Part shown: in pieces, positions 52,479 through 62,900 of the stretch | Layout: the number at the start of each line of letters is the position of its first letter | How positions within the stretch are numbered: position 1 is the stretch's first letter | Program-made: the position numbers and the translations under genes | The notes under the pieces: model-generated | Database searches by the model: none | What the model was told of the DNA's origin: nothing | What the model saw: the letters and a program-made list of their open reading frames with translations, nothing else | Assembly (NCBI GenBank): GCA_017539265.1 | Contig: JAFYHG010000012.1 | Span: forward strand, 48,262 to 112,261 | DNA: 64,000 bases | Origin: Alphaproteobacteria bacterium | GTDB taxonomy: Bacteria > Pseudomonadota > Alphaproteobacteria > CAAHEQ01 > UBA3637 | Reading direction: 5' to 3'

Positions 52479-53426
52479 ATGAAGAGGAAGATAGCGGTCA
52501 TCGGTGCCCTAACAAATTTCGGTCGTTCATTATTGGACTATCTGGCAAGTTCGGGTTGGTCAGCCGGATCCGTTTATGCTTTGGACACACCTAAAAACGC
52601 TAAGATTAAAATTCCCTATGGCGATTATTTTTTGCCGGTTTTAGGTCTAGATTCCTTTAATTTCCATCAGGTCCACCTTTGTTTCCTATGCCAATCGGCC
52701 CTCTTATCCGCCGACCGTGAAAGCATCTTGCAAAGCGGCGCTTATTTAATCGACTGTGTCGGTATTTTAGACGGAGCCCCTTGTCTGATAGCCTCCTTAA
52801 ACCTGAAAGGTCGCCCTAAAGAACGCCTCATCACAAACCCCACCGCCGCTACTATAGCTCTGGCACACGTTTTAGCCCCCATTCATAAAGAGTTTCAAAT
52901 CATCAATGCCGAAGCAACTCTATTGCTTTCCGCGAACTTATTCGGCGCACCCGCGATTCAAGACCTCCTCATCCAAAGCCGTTGTTTATTCACGCGCACC
53001 GAGCCCGAAAGTCATTTCTTCCCCAAAATCCAAGCCTTTAACTTAATCCCCGACATATCCCCTGCCCTCAACCGCAAAACAGCCGATCAAACTAAGTCTC
53101 TCCTAGGTTTTCCGATCTCGGTTTCATCGTGTTTAACACCGGTTTTCCAAGGCGAAGCATACTCCCTCACGTTCACAACGCGCAAAAAAAACTCTTTATC
53201 CCGAATCCGTGAAATATGCGCGGATAGTTGCTGTGTAGACAATGCCTTTGCGCCGGATTTAGGTTTAACAACTCAAGACATCCTCTTGGGCGATTCGATT
53301 TGCGTATCGCGTTTATCGGCCGTTCCGTTTCGGCCGAGCACATATCATTTATGGCTTTTGTGCGATAGCCTACGCATGGGGGCCATTCCCAACGCCGTTC
53401 AAGTGGCCGAATATTTATTGGGGTAG
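52479..53426 (+). CDS. Aspartate-semialdehyde-dehydrogenase-like protein lacking the catalytic Cys
   Basis: A 315-residue protein with the fold of Asd/USG-1 proteins: an N-terminal nucleotide-binding start (KIAVIGALTNFGRSLLDYL) and the C-terminal dehydrogenase half (TPVFQGEAYSLTF). At the active site, where Asd has NPNCSTIQ, the sequence is NPTAATIAL, so the nucleophilic cysteine is alanine. It should not catalyse the dehydrogenase reaction and may be a paralogue with a regulatory or unknown role, like USG-1 proteins. Divergent from lpxC and probably leaderless. Confidence 0.75.
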   Translation: MKRKIAVIGALTNFGRSLLDYLASSGWSAGSVYALDTPKNAKIKIPYGDYFLPVLGLDSFNFHQVHLCFLCQSALLSADRESILQSGAYLIDCVGILDGAPCLIASLNLKGRPKERLITNPTAATIALAHVLAPIHKEFQIINAEATLLLSANLFGAPAIQDLLIQSRCLFTRTEPESHFFPKIQAFNLIPDISPALNRKTADQTKSLLGFPISVSSCLTPVFQGEAYSLTFTTRKKNSLSRIREICADSCCVDNAFAPDLGLTTQDILLGDSICVSRLSAVPFRPSTYHLWLLCDSLRMGAIPNAVQVAEYLLG

Positions 53427-53482
53427 ACTTTTCCTAAGAATCTTCCTCATATAATACTTTTCTTAAGCATCTTTATTGAAAC

Positions 53483-55639
53483 TTATTGCACCTGTTCTTG
53501 CACCCATTTTTTCAGGGTTACCAAATCGGCTTTACCGGTTGCAAAAATCGGGAACTCTTCTTTATACATAAATTCCGACGGGATATAAAGTTCCGACATC
53601 CCTTTTTCCTGAACTTTGGCAACAAAAGCATCTTTATTGGCTTCTTTACTGTTGGACACAAAGACGATATATTCTCCTTTCTTGGGGTGCGGTAAAGTCA
53701 CGGCCGCCCCATGGAATTCATCATCCGGCCAAATTTCGCGGGCCAGATTTTCAACCGCCGTCAAAGATATCATTTCGCCGGCAATCTTGGCAAAACGTTT
53801 AATCCGATCGACAATTTTTACAAATCCCAATTCGTCAATCACAACCACGTCCCCCGTATGATACCATCCATCAGGTACCGGCACAATAACACCGGGGTTA
53901 TCCGCCAAGATATAACCTTTCATCACATTCGGCCCCTTGACACACAGTTCCCCACCGATTTCGATACCCGGAACGGGCTCTATTTTATGTTCGATAGATT
54001 GGACTAATTTTCCCAAAGTGCCAAACTTGTTAAATAAGATATTATTGATACACAAAATCGGCGAACATTCCGTTGTACCATAGGCTTCCATCAACAAACA
54101 TCCCAATTTTTCCGCCATAGCCTGGCGCGTTTCTTCTTGAACAGCTTCCGCCCCAGCATAGCACAACCGTATTGTTTTAAAATCATACGGGTGTGAAATT
54201 TTGGTATAGACTTTATAGAAAGTATTAGTTGCCACCATCACCGTCACTTTCAATTCATAGAGAAGCTCTGTAATCGTCCGATATAAAAGAGGTGAAGGGA
54301 ATAAGAACGATTTTGCCCCTAAAAACAGCGGGAAAAAGACCCCTACCACAAATCCGAACGAGTGGAACATCGGTAATGAATTAAACAAAATATCTTGCGT
54401 CGTTAGTTGGGCAAAGCACATGGCCTGCATCACATTCGCCACAATATTCTTGTGCGTCAAGACGACTCCTTTAGGGAACCCTTCCGACCCGGAGGTAAAT
54501 AATACAACCGCCGGTTCATCACTGCTTTGCTTTACGGGCAGTTTTTTCAATTTATAGGAAACAAGGGCTTTTATTTTATTCTTTAAAGTAATTGTTTTTG
54601 CAATATCTTCCAAATACTTAATTTGAATACCATCGGATTCAAGCCTGGAAATAACGCCTTCCATCTTGGCCTTTAAAATAAAAGCTTTTGACGTCAAAAC
54701 CGTCTTTACCACAGCCGTTTTACACATGGACGAGACAACACTTTCCCCTTGCGAAAAATTTAACATCACCGGTACCCGATTATAGGCCGAAAGCCCGAAC
54801 ACTGTCACCACCGTTGCCACCGTATTTGGTAACAAAACACCCACATATTCTTTTTCTTGAGTTAAGCCCGCAAACTTATCACCCATTACATAACTTTTGA
54901 CCAAAATATCCATATATGTTTGCGGTTGACGATTAATATCTTCCAAAACTTCCCGACGTTTGAAAAATCCGATTTTTCCGTAAATTCTGGAAACACGCAA
55001 CAACGTATGGAACAAAGTCATATTACTTTTATACTTTGTTTCAAAACGCATTCTGTTCAATAATTGATAAGTTGCATCTTTTAAATAATCCCTGTTTTTC
55101 CTCAAATCATCATTCATCTTAAAGTATTCCGGCTTTCCGACTCTGATTTTAATCTTTGGGAACGGCCGATGGGGCTGATATCCTTCTGTTTCGGAAAAAG
55201 GGCTATATTCCGCACCGGCAATCCAAATCGGAATTAAGGGGGCTTCTGTCCTGTCGGCAATAACGGCCGGCGCTTCATATACTTTCATGATATCGCCGGT
55301 ATCTGTCATACATCCTTCCGGAAACATCAGGCAAAATTTACCTTCGTTAATGATGGAAATCACTTTTTTAACATCGGCTGCATCCATGTAGTTAAATTCG
55401 ATTTTTTCGGCATAGCGCATAAAAAACTGAATCCATTTGTTGCGATACAGTTTCGGGTGCAAGAGGAATACGGGATCTTTCGGTAAAAAGGCAAATAAAA
55501 CCACCGGATCTAACCAAGATTGATGATTGGATACATAAATACCTTTATTTAATTCTTTTGATACATTCTCACATCCTGAAATGCGAATTTTTATTATCCG
55601 AAAAACACAGCGTAAAACAAACCGAATAAAATTTTTCAT
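53483..55639 (-). CDS. aas: Acyltransferase / acyl-ACP synthetase fusion (Aas-like)
   Basis: A 718-residue bifunctional phospholipid enzyme. The PlsC-type acyltransferase domain (about 1-200) has the NHxxxxD motif (H39, D44 in NHQSWLD) and FPEGCMTDTG. The AMP-binding domain (about 220-718) has TSGSEGFPKGVVLTHKN, YGTTECSP and YHTGDVV. As in E. coli Aas it would re-acylate lysophospholipids after activating fatty acids on ACP at the inner membrane. It lacks the MFS domain seen in larger homologues. ATG at 55639 is chosen for its AAGGAGT site. Confidence 0.87.
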   Translation of the reverse strand: MKNFIRFVLRCVFRIIKIRISGCENVSKELNKGIYVSNHQSWLDPVVLFAFLPKDPVFLLHPKLYRNKWIQFFMRYAEKIEFNYMDAADVKKVISIINEGKFCLMFPEGCMTDTGDIMKVYEAPAVIADRTEAPLIPIWIAGAEYSPFSETEGYQPHRPFPKIKIRVGKPEYFKMNDDLRKNRDYLKDATYQLLNRMRFETKYKSNMTLFHTLLRVSRIYGKIGFFKRREVLEDINRQPQTYMDILVKSYVMGDKFAGLTQEKEYVGVLLPNTVATVVTVFGLSAYNRVPVMLNFSQGESVVSSMCKTAVVKTVLTSKAFILKAKMEGVISRLESDGIQIKYLEDIAKTITLKNKIKALVSYKLKKLPVKQSSDEPAVVLFTSGSEGFPKGVVLTHKNIVANVMQAMCFAQLTTQDILFNSLPMFHSFGFVVGVFFPLFLGAKSFLFPSPLLYRTITELLYELKVTVMVATNTFYKVYTKISHPYDFKTIRLCYAGAEAVQEETRQAMAEKLGCLLMEAYGTTECSPILCINNILFNKFGTLGKLVQSIEHKIEPVPGIEIGGELCVKGPNVMKGYILADNPGVIVPVPDGWYHTGDVVVIDELGFVKIVDRIKRFAKIAGEMISLTAVENLAREIWPDDEFHGAAVTLPHPKKGEYIVFVSNSKEANKDAFVAKVQEKGMSELYIPSEFMYKEEFPIFATGKADLVTLKKWVQEQVQ

Positions 55640-55764
55640 AATGACTCCTTGTGTATTATAATATGTTCTTATCATACCCGAAAAAACAATAAATTCATTT
55701 AACTTTTTTAATGCACAAAATCATATTGATTTAAAAAGATTATTTTAAAATATTTATAATAGCA

Positions 55765-57096
55765 TTATTGAATTTCATTAAGCCATTTTTTTAATGCTTC
55801 GCGTGCCCGTTCCGTATAGGCCCTCTTTCGATCAGCCCCTTTAATCTTTCTGCCTTTGGCATCTGTCAACTCTAATTCGGGGAAAAGACCAAAATTGATA
55901 TTCATCGGTTGGAAAGTTTCGGTTTCCGCTTCCACTGTAATATGTTTTAGCATCGCCCCCAGGGCTGTTTCCGGCGGTGGCACCGGCATATCGGGTATAG
56001 CGGTAAAAAGACCGGCCAACATTCCCACAGCCGCACTTTCAATATACCCTTCACATCCTGTCAACTGTCCCGCCAGTCGAATATGGGGATAACCCTTTAA
56101 CCTCAAATCCGATTCAAGAACTTTTGGCCCGCAGACGAAGGTATTTCTGTGAATACCACCCAACCGCGCAAATTCCGCTTGTCTCAAGGCCGGTATCATG
56201 CGAAACACTTCCTTTTGTGCCCCATAGCTCAACTTTGTTTGAAAACCCACCAAATTCATCAATGTTCCCTGTTTGTTTTCTTTCCTCAGTTGTACAACGG
56301 CAAACGGCCTTCGCCCGTCTTCAAAAGGGTTTGATAACCCCACCGGTTTCATCGGCCCGAACAAAAGGGTTTGGCGGCCGCGCTCTGCCATCACTTCCAC
56401 CGGCAGACATCCCTCAAAATAGGGGGTATTTTTCTCCCATTCGTGAAAAGCCACCTTTTCTCCGTTTAAGAGTGCATCAACAAACAAATTATATTCTTCC
56501 TTTGATAAGGGACAATTTAAATAATCTGTTCCATCTCCCTTATCATACCTCGATTGATACCAAGCCTTTGTCATATCTACCGTCTCCGTATAGACGATCG
56601 GGGCGATGGCATCAAAAAAATGGAGTGAATCTGTTGCTGTCGCTTTTTGAATGGCATCTGCCATCTTATCCGAAGTCAGCGGCCCCGTTGCAATAATAAC
56701 CGGTACATCCGACTTTTCGGGAAAATCTGCTTCCTGAACGACCAAAGAAAAATCCGGAAAAGATTTTAAGGTATCCGTTATTTTGCGTGAAAATTCTTCC
56801 CGATTCACGGCCAACGCCCCACCGGCGGGCACAGCCGTTTCGTCGGCACATTTCATGATTAGGGAATCACAATCTCGCATTTCCTGATGCATAAGCCCCA
56901 CGGCATTTGTTTCGGCATCATCAGACCTCAAAGAATTAGAGCACACCAATTCCCCAAACAAGTCTGTTTTGTGTGCCGGTGTCATTTTTTGGGGACGCAT
57001 TTCCACCATTTGAACCTTAAATCCGCATTTTAACAGTTGGTAGGCCGCTTCACTTCCCGCAAGCCCCGCACCAATAATCTTTACATTCTTTTTCAT
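55765..57096 (-). CDS. trmFO: Methylenetetrahydrofolate-tRNA-(uracil-5-)-methyltransferase
   Basis: A 443-residue flavin- and folate-dependent enzyme that makes ribothymidine 54 in the tRNA T loop. FAD-binding GAGLAGSEAAYQL lies at residues 8-20 and the family motif FGELVCSNSLRSDD near 45-60. Length fits TrmFO, and GidA is larger. Divergent from the Sel1 gene with a 45-base control region. Confidence 0.95.
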   Translation of the reverse strand: MKKNVKIIGAGLAGSEAAYQLLKCGFKVQMVEMRPQKMTPAHKTDLFGELVCSNSLRSDDAETNAVGLMHQEMRDCDSLIMKCADETAVPAGGALAVNREEFSRKITDTLKSFPDFSLVVQEADFPEKSDVPVIIATGPLTSDKMADAIQKATATDSLHFFDAIAPIVYTETVDMTKAWYQSRYDKGDGTDYLNCPLSKEEYNLFVDALLNGEKVAFHEWEKNTPYFEGCLPVEVMAERGRQTLLFGPMKPVGLSNPFEDGRRPFAVVQLRKENKQGTLMNLVGFQTKLSYGAQKEVFRMIPALRQAEFARLGGIHRNTFVCGPKVLESDLRLKGYPHIRLAGQLTGCEGYIESAAVGMLAGLFTAIPDMPVPPPETALGAMLKHITVEAETETFQPMNINFGLFPELELTDAKGRKIKGADRKRAYTERAREALKKWLNEIQ

Positions 57097-57141
57097 TTTG
57101 GTCTTTCCTTTTTGAATAAACTCTGCTATATCATATTTAGA

Positions 57142-57657
57142 ATGAAAAATAAAGTCTTTTGTTTACTTTTAATCCTTTCTTGTGCGGCGCGCAGCGATTT
57201 TTTGCGCTCGGATTTGGAATTATTGGGAAATGCTCCCGCATTAGAATCCGATTCCGCCGACCCGTATTGGGATTTGGCCTGGCATGGTCGGGTGGCCTCT
57301 TATGGCGATCCCGATAGTCAATTTTTTGTGGCGAACGTTTACGAGCAGGGGAAGTTGGTCCCGCAAAATATCCAAAAAGCCGTTGAATTTTATCAAAAGG
57401 CCGCCAAACAGGGGCATTTGGAATCCTGCCACAAATTGGCACATTTGCTTCCTTCCGAATCGGAAAAGTGGTATTTGGTTGCGGCCGAATTAAATGATCC
57501 TCAGGCCCAATTAAGACTAGCACATCTCTATCGGGAAAATGGGGATATCCCAAAGGCTGTTTTCTGGATGGAAAAAGCCCTTCATTTACTTTTTCCGGAT
57601 GTTTCCGACTTAACAACCGTTTCACCGGATTTAGAGGAGTTAAAATCATACCTATGA
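57142..57657 (+). CDS. Sel1-repeat secreted or lipid-anchored protein
   Basis: A 171-residue protein. The N-terminus MKNKVFCLLLILSCAARSD looks like a signal peptide with a marginal lipobox (ILSC). Residues about 60-160 contain Sel1-like repeats (DPDSQFFVANVYEQGKLVPQ, NDPQAQLRLAHLYRENGD), helical scaffolds for protein interaction. The ATG at 57142 is chosen because the longer frame from 57037 overlaps trmFO. Its stop overlaps the dusB start (ATGA), so it heads the dusB-trkA-mfd unit. Confidence 0.75.
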   Translation: MKNKVFCLLLILSCAARSDFLRSDLELLGNAPALESDSADPYWDLAWHGRVASYGDPDSQFFVANVYEQGKLVPQNIQKAVEFYQKAAKQGHLESCHKLAHLLPSESEKWYLVAAELNDPQAQLRLAHLYRENGDIPKAVFWMEKALHLLFPDVSDLTTVSPDLEELKSYL

Positions 57658-58565
57658 TCCCCCTGATTGCTGCCCCGATGGCCGGTGTTACAGATAAGCC
57701 TTTTCGCCAGATGATACGGCATTTTGGCCTACATACACTTTATACGGAAATGATCGCCGTCGAAAGTTTGCGCCGTAATCATCCCGCCACCCGAAAAATG
57801 ATGGATATTTGGGACGAGGAAAACATCATTATTCAATTTGTCGGCATTAATCAAGATTCTTTTATCGCGGCTCTTCCTTTGGCCGAAGAGGTGGGAGCTG
57901 TAGGAATTGACATCAATATGGGCTGCCCCGTAAAAAAACTAATCTCTAACGGTAGCGGCTCTGCTCTTTTAAAAACACCCGATGTGGCGGCCCGTTTAGT
58001 TGAAGCCGTCAAAAAGAACACCCGATTACCCGTTTCCGTCAAAATGCGAATCGGTTGGGATACGGAACACATCAACGGTGTTTCCTTTGCCAAAACCTTG
58101 GAAAGCGCCGGCGCCGATAAAATTATGGTTCATGCCCGCACAAAATCCGAAGGTTATGCCGGTATACCGCATTATGATACTGTCAGCGAAATTAAAGAAA
58201 ATCTACATATTCCTGTTTTTGTTAACGGTAATATTACGGATCTAAAATCACTTAAAAACGCTTTGGATATAACCGGTGCCGACGGGGCCCTAATCGGTCG
58301 GGGTTTACTTGGGAAACCCTGGCTTTTATCCGAAATTGAAACGGGTAAGAAACCGATATTTAATTTAGCGGATATTGCCTTGCAACACTTTGAATTATTG
58401 ATGAATTATTATGGCAAACATGGTCTTTTTATTGCCAGAAAACACCTGGCGTGGTATATGAAAGGTCAAAAAAATGTTGCAGAATTCTGTCAAAGAGTGT
58501 ATGCTGAGGAAAATGCGGATAAAGTTCGACAACTCATTCAACAATATTTAGGGGGAAATGCATGA
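57654..58565 (+). CDS. dusB: tRNA-dihydrouridine synthase
   Basis: A 303-residue FMN-dependent TIM-barrel enzyme reducing uridine to dihydrouridine in tRNA. The catalytic cysteine is C91 in NMGCPVKKLI; the FMN phosphate region reads GADGALIGRGLLG. Overlaps by 4 bases with both neighbours, so translation is coupled along the unit. Confidence 0.93.
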   Translation: MIPLIAAPMAGVTDKPFRQMIRHFGLHTLYTEMIAVESLRRNHPATRKMMDIWDEENIIIQFVGINQDSFIAALPLAEEVGAVGIDINMGCPVKKLISNGSGSALLKTPDVAARLVEAVKKNTRLPVSVKMRIGWDTEHINGVSFAKTLESAGADKIMVHARTKSEGYAGIPHYDTVSEIKENLHIPVFVNGNITDLKSLKNALDITGADGALIGRGLLGKPWLLSEIETGKKPIFNLADIALQHFELLMNYYGKHGLFIARKHLAWYMKGQKNVAEFCQRVYAEENADKVRQLIQQYLGGNA

Positions 58566-59929
58566 AAATAATCATTGCCGGTGCCGGAGAAATCGGAATA
58601 GCGCTTGCCAAATATTTGCGGGCTGAAGATAACGATATTGTGCTAATCGACAACAATGCGGAACATTTAGGCAATTTAAGTGAGCAATTGGATATTCAAA
58701 CCGTTGTCGGAAATGCCTCTTATCCCGATGTTTTGGAACGCGCTGGTGCCGATCATGCCGATGTCTTTTTGGCTGTCACGGGTAATGACGAAATCAACAT
58801 TGTTTCTTGCAGTGTCGCCAGTTCTCTTTTCCATATTCCGCAACGGATTTCCCGCATTTCCAGTCCTGAATATACCGCCCCTAAATATAAAGAATTTTTA
58901 AAAACCTTATCCGTTGATGTCGTTTTATCTCCCGAAATTGAAACCGCTCAGCATATTATAGATAATTTGGCTGTTTCCGGTTCTGTCGATATGACTGAGA
59001 TGGGTGAAGGTTTGGTTCGTTTTGCGGGACTTCATTGCCGTAAGCCATCCGATTTAATCGGTAAAACGATTTCCGAAATTGAAAGCAGTGTCAAAAACTT
59101 AAATGTCAAAATCGTGGCTCTGCGTCGCCGTTTTCAACTGATGAATTTATCCAACGTAACGGTTAAACAAGGGGACGATATTTATTTCATTTCGGATTCT
59201 TCTCATTTCGAACAAACACTCAAAAGTTTCGGTTACGCCACAATACCCGCCCGATATTTGATGATATACGGTGGCGGTAAAGTTGGTTTTCAACTGGCAA
59301 AACAATTTGAAAATATGTCCGGTATTCGGGATGTAACTTTGGTTGAAAAACGGGAAGAAAGAGCTCGCTTTTTGGCCGAAAAATTGGAATCCACCTTGGT
59401 TATCAACGGGGACGCTTTGGATGATAGTCTGGTCGACGAACTGAACCTTAAAAATTATAAGATTGCTATTGCCACCACCAATTCCGATGAAAACAATATT
59501 CTGCTTTCCATGCTCTCCAAACGAACCGGAATTGAACGGGTATGTGCCCTTATTCACAATCCGCTTTATAACAACCTGCTTTCCGGCCTTGGGATTGATA
59601 CAACCATTGACCCGAATGCCGTTATGGTTTCTTCTATTTTACAATATTTGCGTAAAGGCCGCGTAAAGGATGATTATTTCATTCAATCCGGTATCGGTGA
59701 GATTTTGGAAATGGAAGTTCTTAAAACCGCCAAAATCACCAAAAGCCATTTAGGTAAAATTAAAATTCCCGCCGGTATTGTTATCGGTGGCGTGTTACGG
59801 GACGATTTATTCATCTTGCCCCAGAAAGATTTAATTATCCAAGAAAAAGACCGCGTCTTTTTATTTGTTGAAAAAGGCCACGTTCAAGATGCCGAATCAC
59901 TGTTTTCCGTGGGGATAAGTTTCTTTTAA
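58562..59929 (+). CDS. trkA: Trk potassium uptake regulator TrkA
   Basis: A 455-residue cytosolic gating subunit of the Trk K+ channel. Two RCK units: an N-terminal Rossmann domain with GAGEIGIALAKYL (residues 6-18) plus RCK-C, then a second Rossmann domain with GGGKVGFQLAKQF (about 238-250) plus RCK-C. The partner channel trkH is not in the window. Coupled to dusB by ATGA; mfd begins directly after its stop. Confidence 0.94.
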   Translation: MKIIIAGAGEIGIALAKYLRAEDNDIVLIDNNAEHLGNLSEQLDIQTVVGNASYPDVLERAGADHADVFLAVTGNDEINIVSCSVASSLFHIPQRISRISSPEYTAPKYKEFLKTLSVDVVLSPEIETAQHIIDNLAVSGSVDMTEMGEGLVRFAGLHCRKPSDLIGKTISEIESSVKNLNVKIVALRRRFQLMNLSNVTVKQGDDIYFISDSSHFEQTLKSFGYATIPARYLMIYGGGKVGFQLAKQFENMSGIRDVTLVEKREERARFLAEKLESTLVINGDALDDSLVDELNLKNYKIAIATTNSDENNILLSMLSKRTGIERVCALIHNPLYNNLLSGLGIDTTIDPNAVMVSSILQYLRKGRVKDDYFIQSGIGEILEMEVLKTAKITKSHLGKIKIPAGIVIGGVLRDDLFILPQKDLIIQEKDRVFLFVEKGHVQDAESLFSVGISFF

Positions 59930-62900
59930 ATGACCGCTATCCAACGTCTTTCGGGTATTCCTTTGGGATTTGAATCCTTTGTATTAAAGGACTTGTTTTC
60001 TCGTAAGAAATCAATACTCTATATTGTCCCCAATGAAGGTAAACTGGCCTTTGTTCGTGATTGTTTAGGGCTGATTGCACCACATTTACCTACTTTAACT
60101 TTTTCTTCATGGGATACGGTTCCTTATGACCGGACGGCACCGGCCCCAGAAATAGTCGGAAAAAGGGTGGATACCCTCTCGAAACTGATTGTATCCCAAA
60201 ATCCCGTTATTTTAATTACAACCGCTTCTGCTTTGTTACAACAGGTACCGCCGCCCGCATTTTTCAAAAATACCGTTTTGGAATTATCCGAAGGCAAATC
60301 CGTTCCCTTTAACGCCCTTCAAACTTTTTTGGCCCGTAATGGTTATCACCTCACAAACACGGTCATGGAATCCGGCGATTTTTCCGTTCGTGGCGGGATT
60401 ATAGATATTTTTCCGGCCGGTTTTGAGCTCCCTGTCCGTGTTGATTTTTTCGGGGATGAAATTGATTCGATTAAGTCCTTTGATGTGTTGACTCAACGCA
60501 CACTTAAAAATATCCCTTCCGTTATTTTAAAGCCGATGTCCGAATTTTTATTAACCCCTGAATCCGTTTCTCTTTTCAGGAGCCGTTATCGCGATTTGTT
60601 TGAAAAACGGGAAGGAGATACATTTTATGAAGCCGTTTCAAACGGCCGTTACATACAGGGGTTGGAGCATTTTTTACCCCTCTTTCATGAAAAATTGGTT
60701 CCTTTATGGGAATATCTACCGGACGCTTTAACGATTTTGGACGAGCAAACCCTGGATGCGTTCCATTCGAGACGCGAACAAATTCAAGAATACTTTGATG
60801 CCCGTACCCAAGCCCTCAAAGACGGAACTACTTTTGGTGATGCCTATAATCCCATTCCGCCTGAACTATTTTTTATCGATGAAAAACAAATAGACGGTTA
60901 TCTTTCTTCAAATGATGCTTATCAATTTTCGCCCTTTACCGAAGCGGGCAGTTTAGATCAGGGTGGTCGCCCCGGTCATGATTTTACGGACATACGCGTT
61001 CAAGATCATAAAGACGTTTTTGATGCCGCTGCCGACTTCATCGCCCATGATAAAAGAAAGGTTATCTTTACTGCCGCAACCTCTGGTTCTGCCGAACGGT
61101 TATCGGGACTTATGCGTGATCGACATCATCCCCTTCAGGTTGCGGATACATTTAATGAAGCCCTAAAAAATACACCGGCCATACTGGTTGCCCCTTTTGA
61201 AAAAGGCTTTTCAACAGATAAGTTTATTGTCATTACCGAAACGGATATTTTGGGTAACCGTATTATCAGGCCCCCGCAAAAGAGAAGAAGTCAAAATTTT
61301 CTGACCGACATAACAACATTAAGCACCGATGATTTGGTTGTCCATCAAACACACGGTATCGGCCGGTTTAAGGGGCTTGTCCCGCTTCAAATTGCCGGCG
61401 CCGCACATGATTGCCTTTGGCTAGAATACGATGGTGGTGATAAACTTTTCATACCGGTTGAAAATATGGACGTTTTGTCCCGATACGGCAGTGCCGATTC
61501 CGCCGGTCTTGATAAACTCGGCAGCACTTCTTTCGCCACCCGTAAAGAGCGTGTTAAAAAAGACCTTTTCCAAATGGCGGAACAACTGATGAATACGGCA
61601 TCCCTGCGTGCCTTAAAATCAACAGAATGTATTTTGGCCCCGCATGGCCTTTATCAAGAATTTTGTGCCCGCTTTCCTTATTCTGAAACAGATGACCAAG
61701 CCCGCACTATTTCCGAAATAGAGTCTGACCTCGCCACCGGTAAGCCTATGGATCGCTTGGTATGCGGGGATGTCGGTTTCGGTAAAACCGAAGTTGCCAT
61801 GCGGGCTGCTTTTTTGGCCGTTATGTCGGGGTATCAGGTCGCGGTTATTGTTCCGACCACACTTTTGGCTCGTCAACACACCCAAAATTTTATCGAACGT
61901 TTTCAAAATTTTCCCGTTCGGATTGCCGGCCTTTCAAGGTTAACCCCACCCACCACCGCCAAGAAAATTCACGAAGAACTCAAAAAAGGGATGTTGGATA
62001 TTGTCATCGGTACCCACGCTTTACTTGCCAAAGGAATAGCCTTTAAAAATTTAGGCCTTGTCGTCGTAGATGAAGAACAACACTTTGGCGTTGCCCATAA
62101 GGAAAGATTGAAAGAACTAAAACAGGGCGTCCATGTTTTAACCCTAACGGCTACCCCCATTCCGCGCACATTACAACTTTCCTTATCCGGTGTTAGGGAA
62201 CTTTCCGTCATTGCTACCCCGCCGGTGGATAGGCTGTCCGTTAAGACATTTGTTACCCCATTTGATCCCGTTATTATCAAAGAAGCCCTCTTGCGTGAGC
62301 ATTTTCGCGGTGGTCAAACTTTCTTTGTCTGTCCCCGTATTTCGGATATGCCTGAGGTTTCAGACCTGCTTTCTAAAATCGTTCCCGATATTCGGGTTGT
62401 AACGGCACATGGCCAGATGCCCCCTGCAAAACTGGAAAAAATCATGACGGATTTTTCCGATAAGAAATATGACGTCCTCTTGGCAACAAGCATTGTTGAA
62501 TCAGGCCTGGATATAGCCTCCGTCAACACGATTATCATCTATCGGGCAGATATGTTTGGCCTGGCCGCTCTGTATCAACTGCGGGGCAGGGTCGGCCGCG
62601 GAAAACTCAGGGCATATGCCTATTTGACGACACCCCCGCACCAAAGGCTGAACGATACGGCCCACAAGCGCCTTACAGTTATGCAAAGTTTAGATAGCCT
62701 CGGTGCCGGTTTTGCACTTGCCAGCCATGATTTAGATATTCGCGGTGCCGGTAATTTGCTGGGGCAGGAACAATCCGGGCATATTCGTGAAGTCGGTGTT
62801 GCCCTCTATCAAAAAATGCTGTCGGACGCCATTCGCACGCTTAAAGAAAAAGGCACTTCCAATCCGGCGAATGACGATTATTCCCCGCAAATTTCAATCG

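Noticed and set aside
53427..53482. Possible hairpin with CTAAGAA and TTCTTAAG
   Set aside because: The arms match only partly and the loop is long; not enough to call a terminator.
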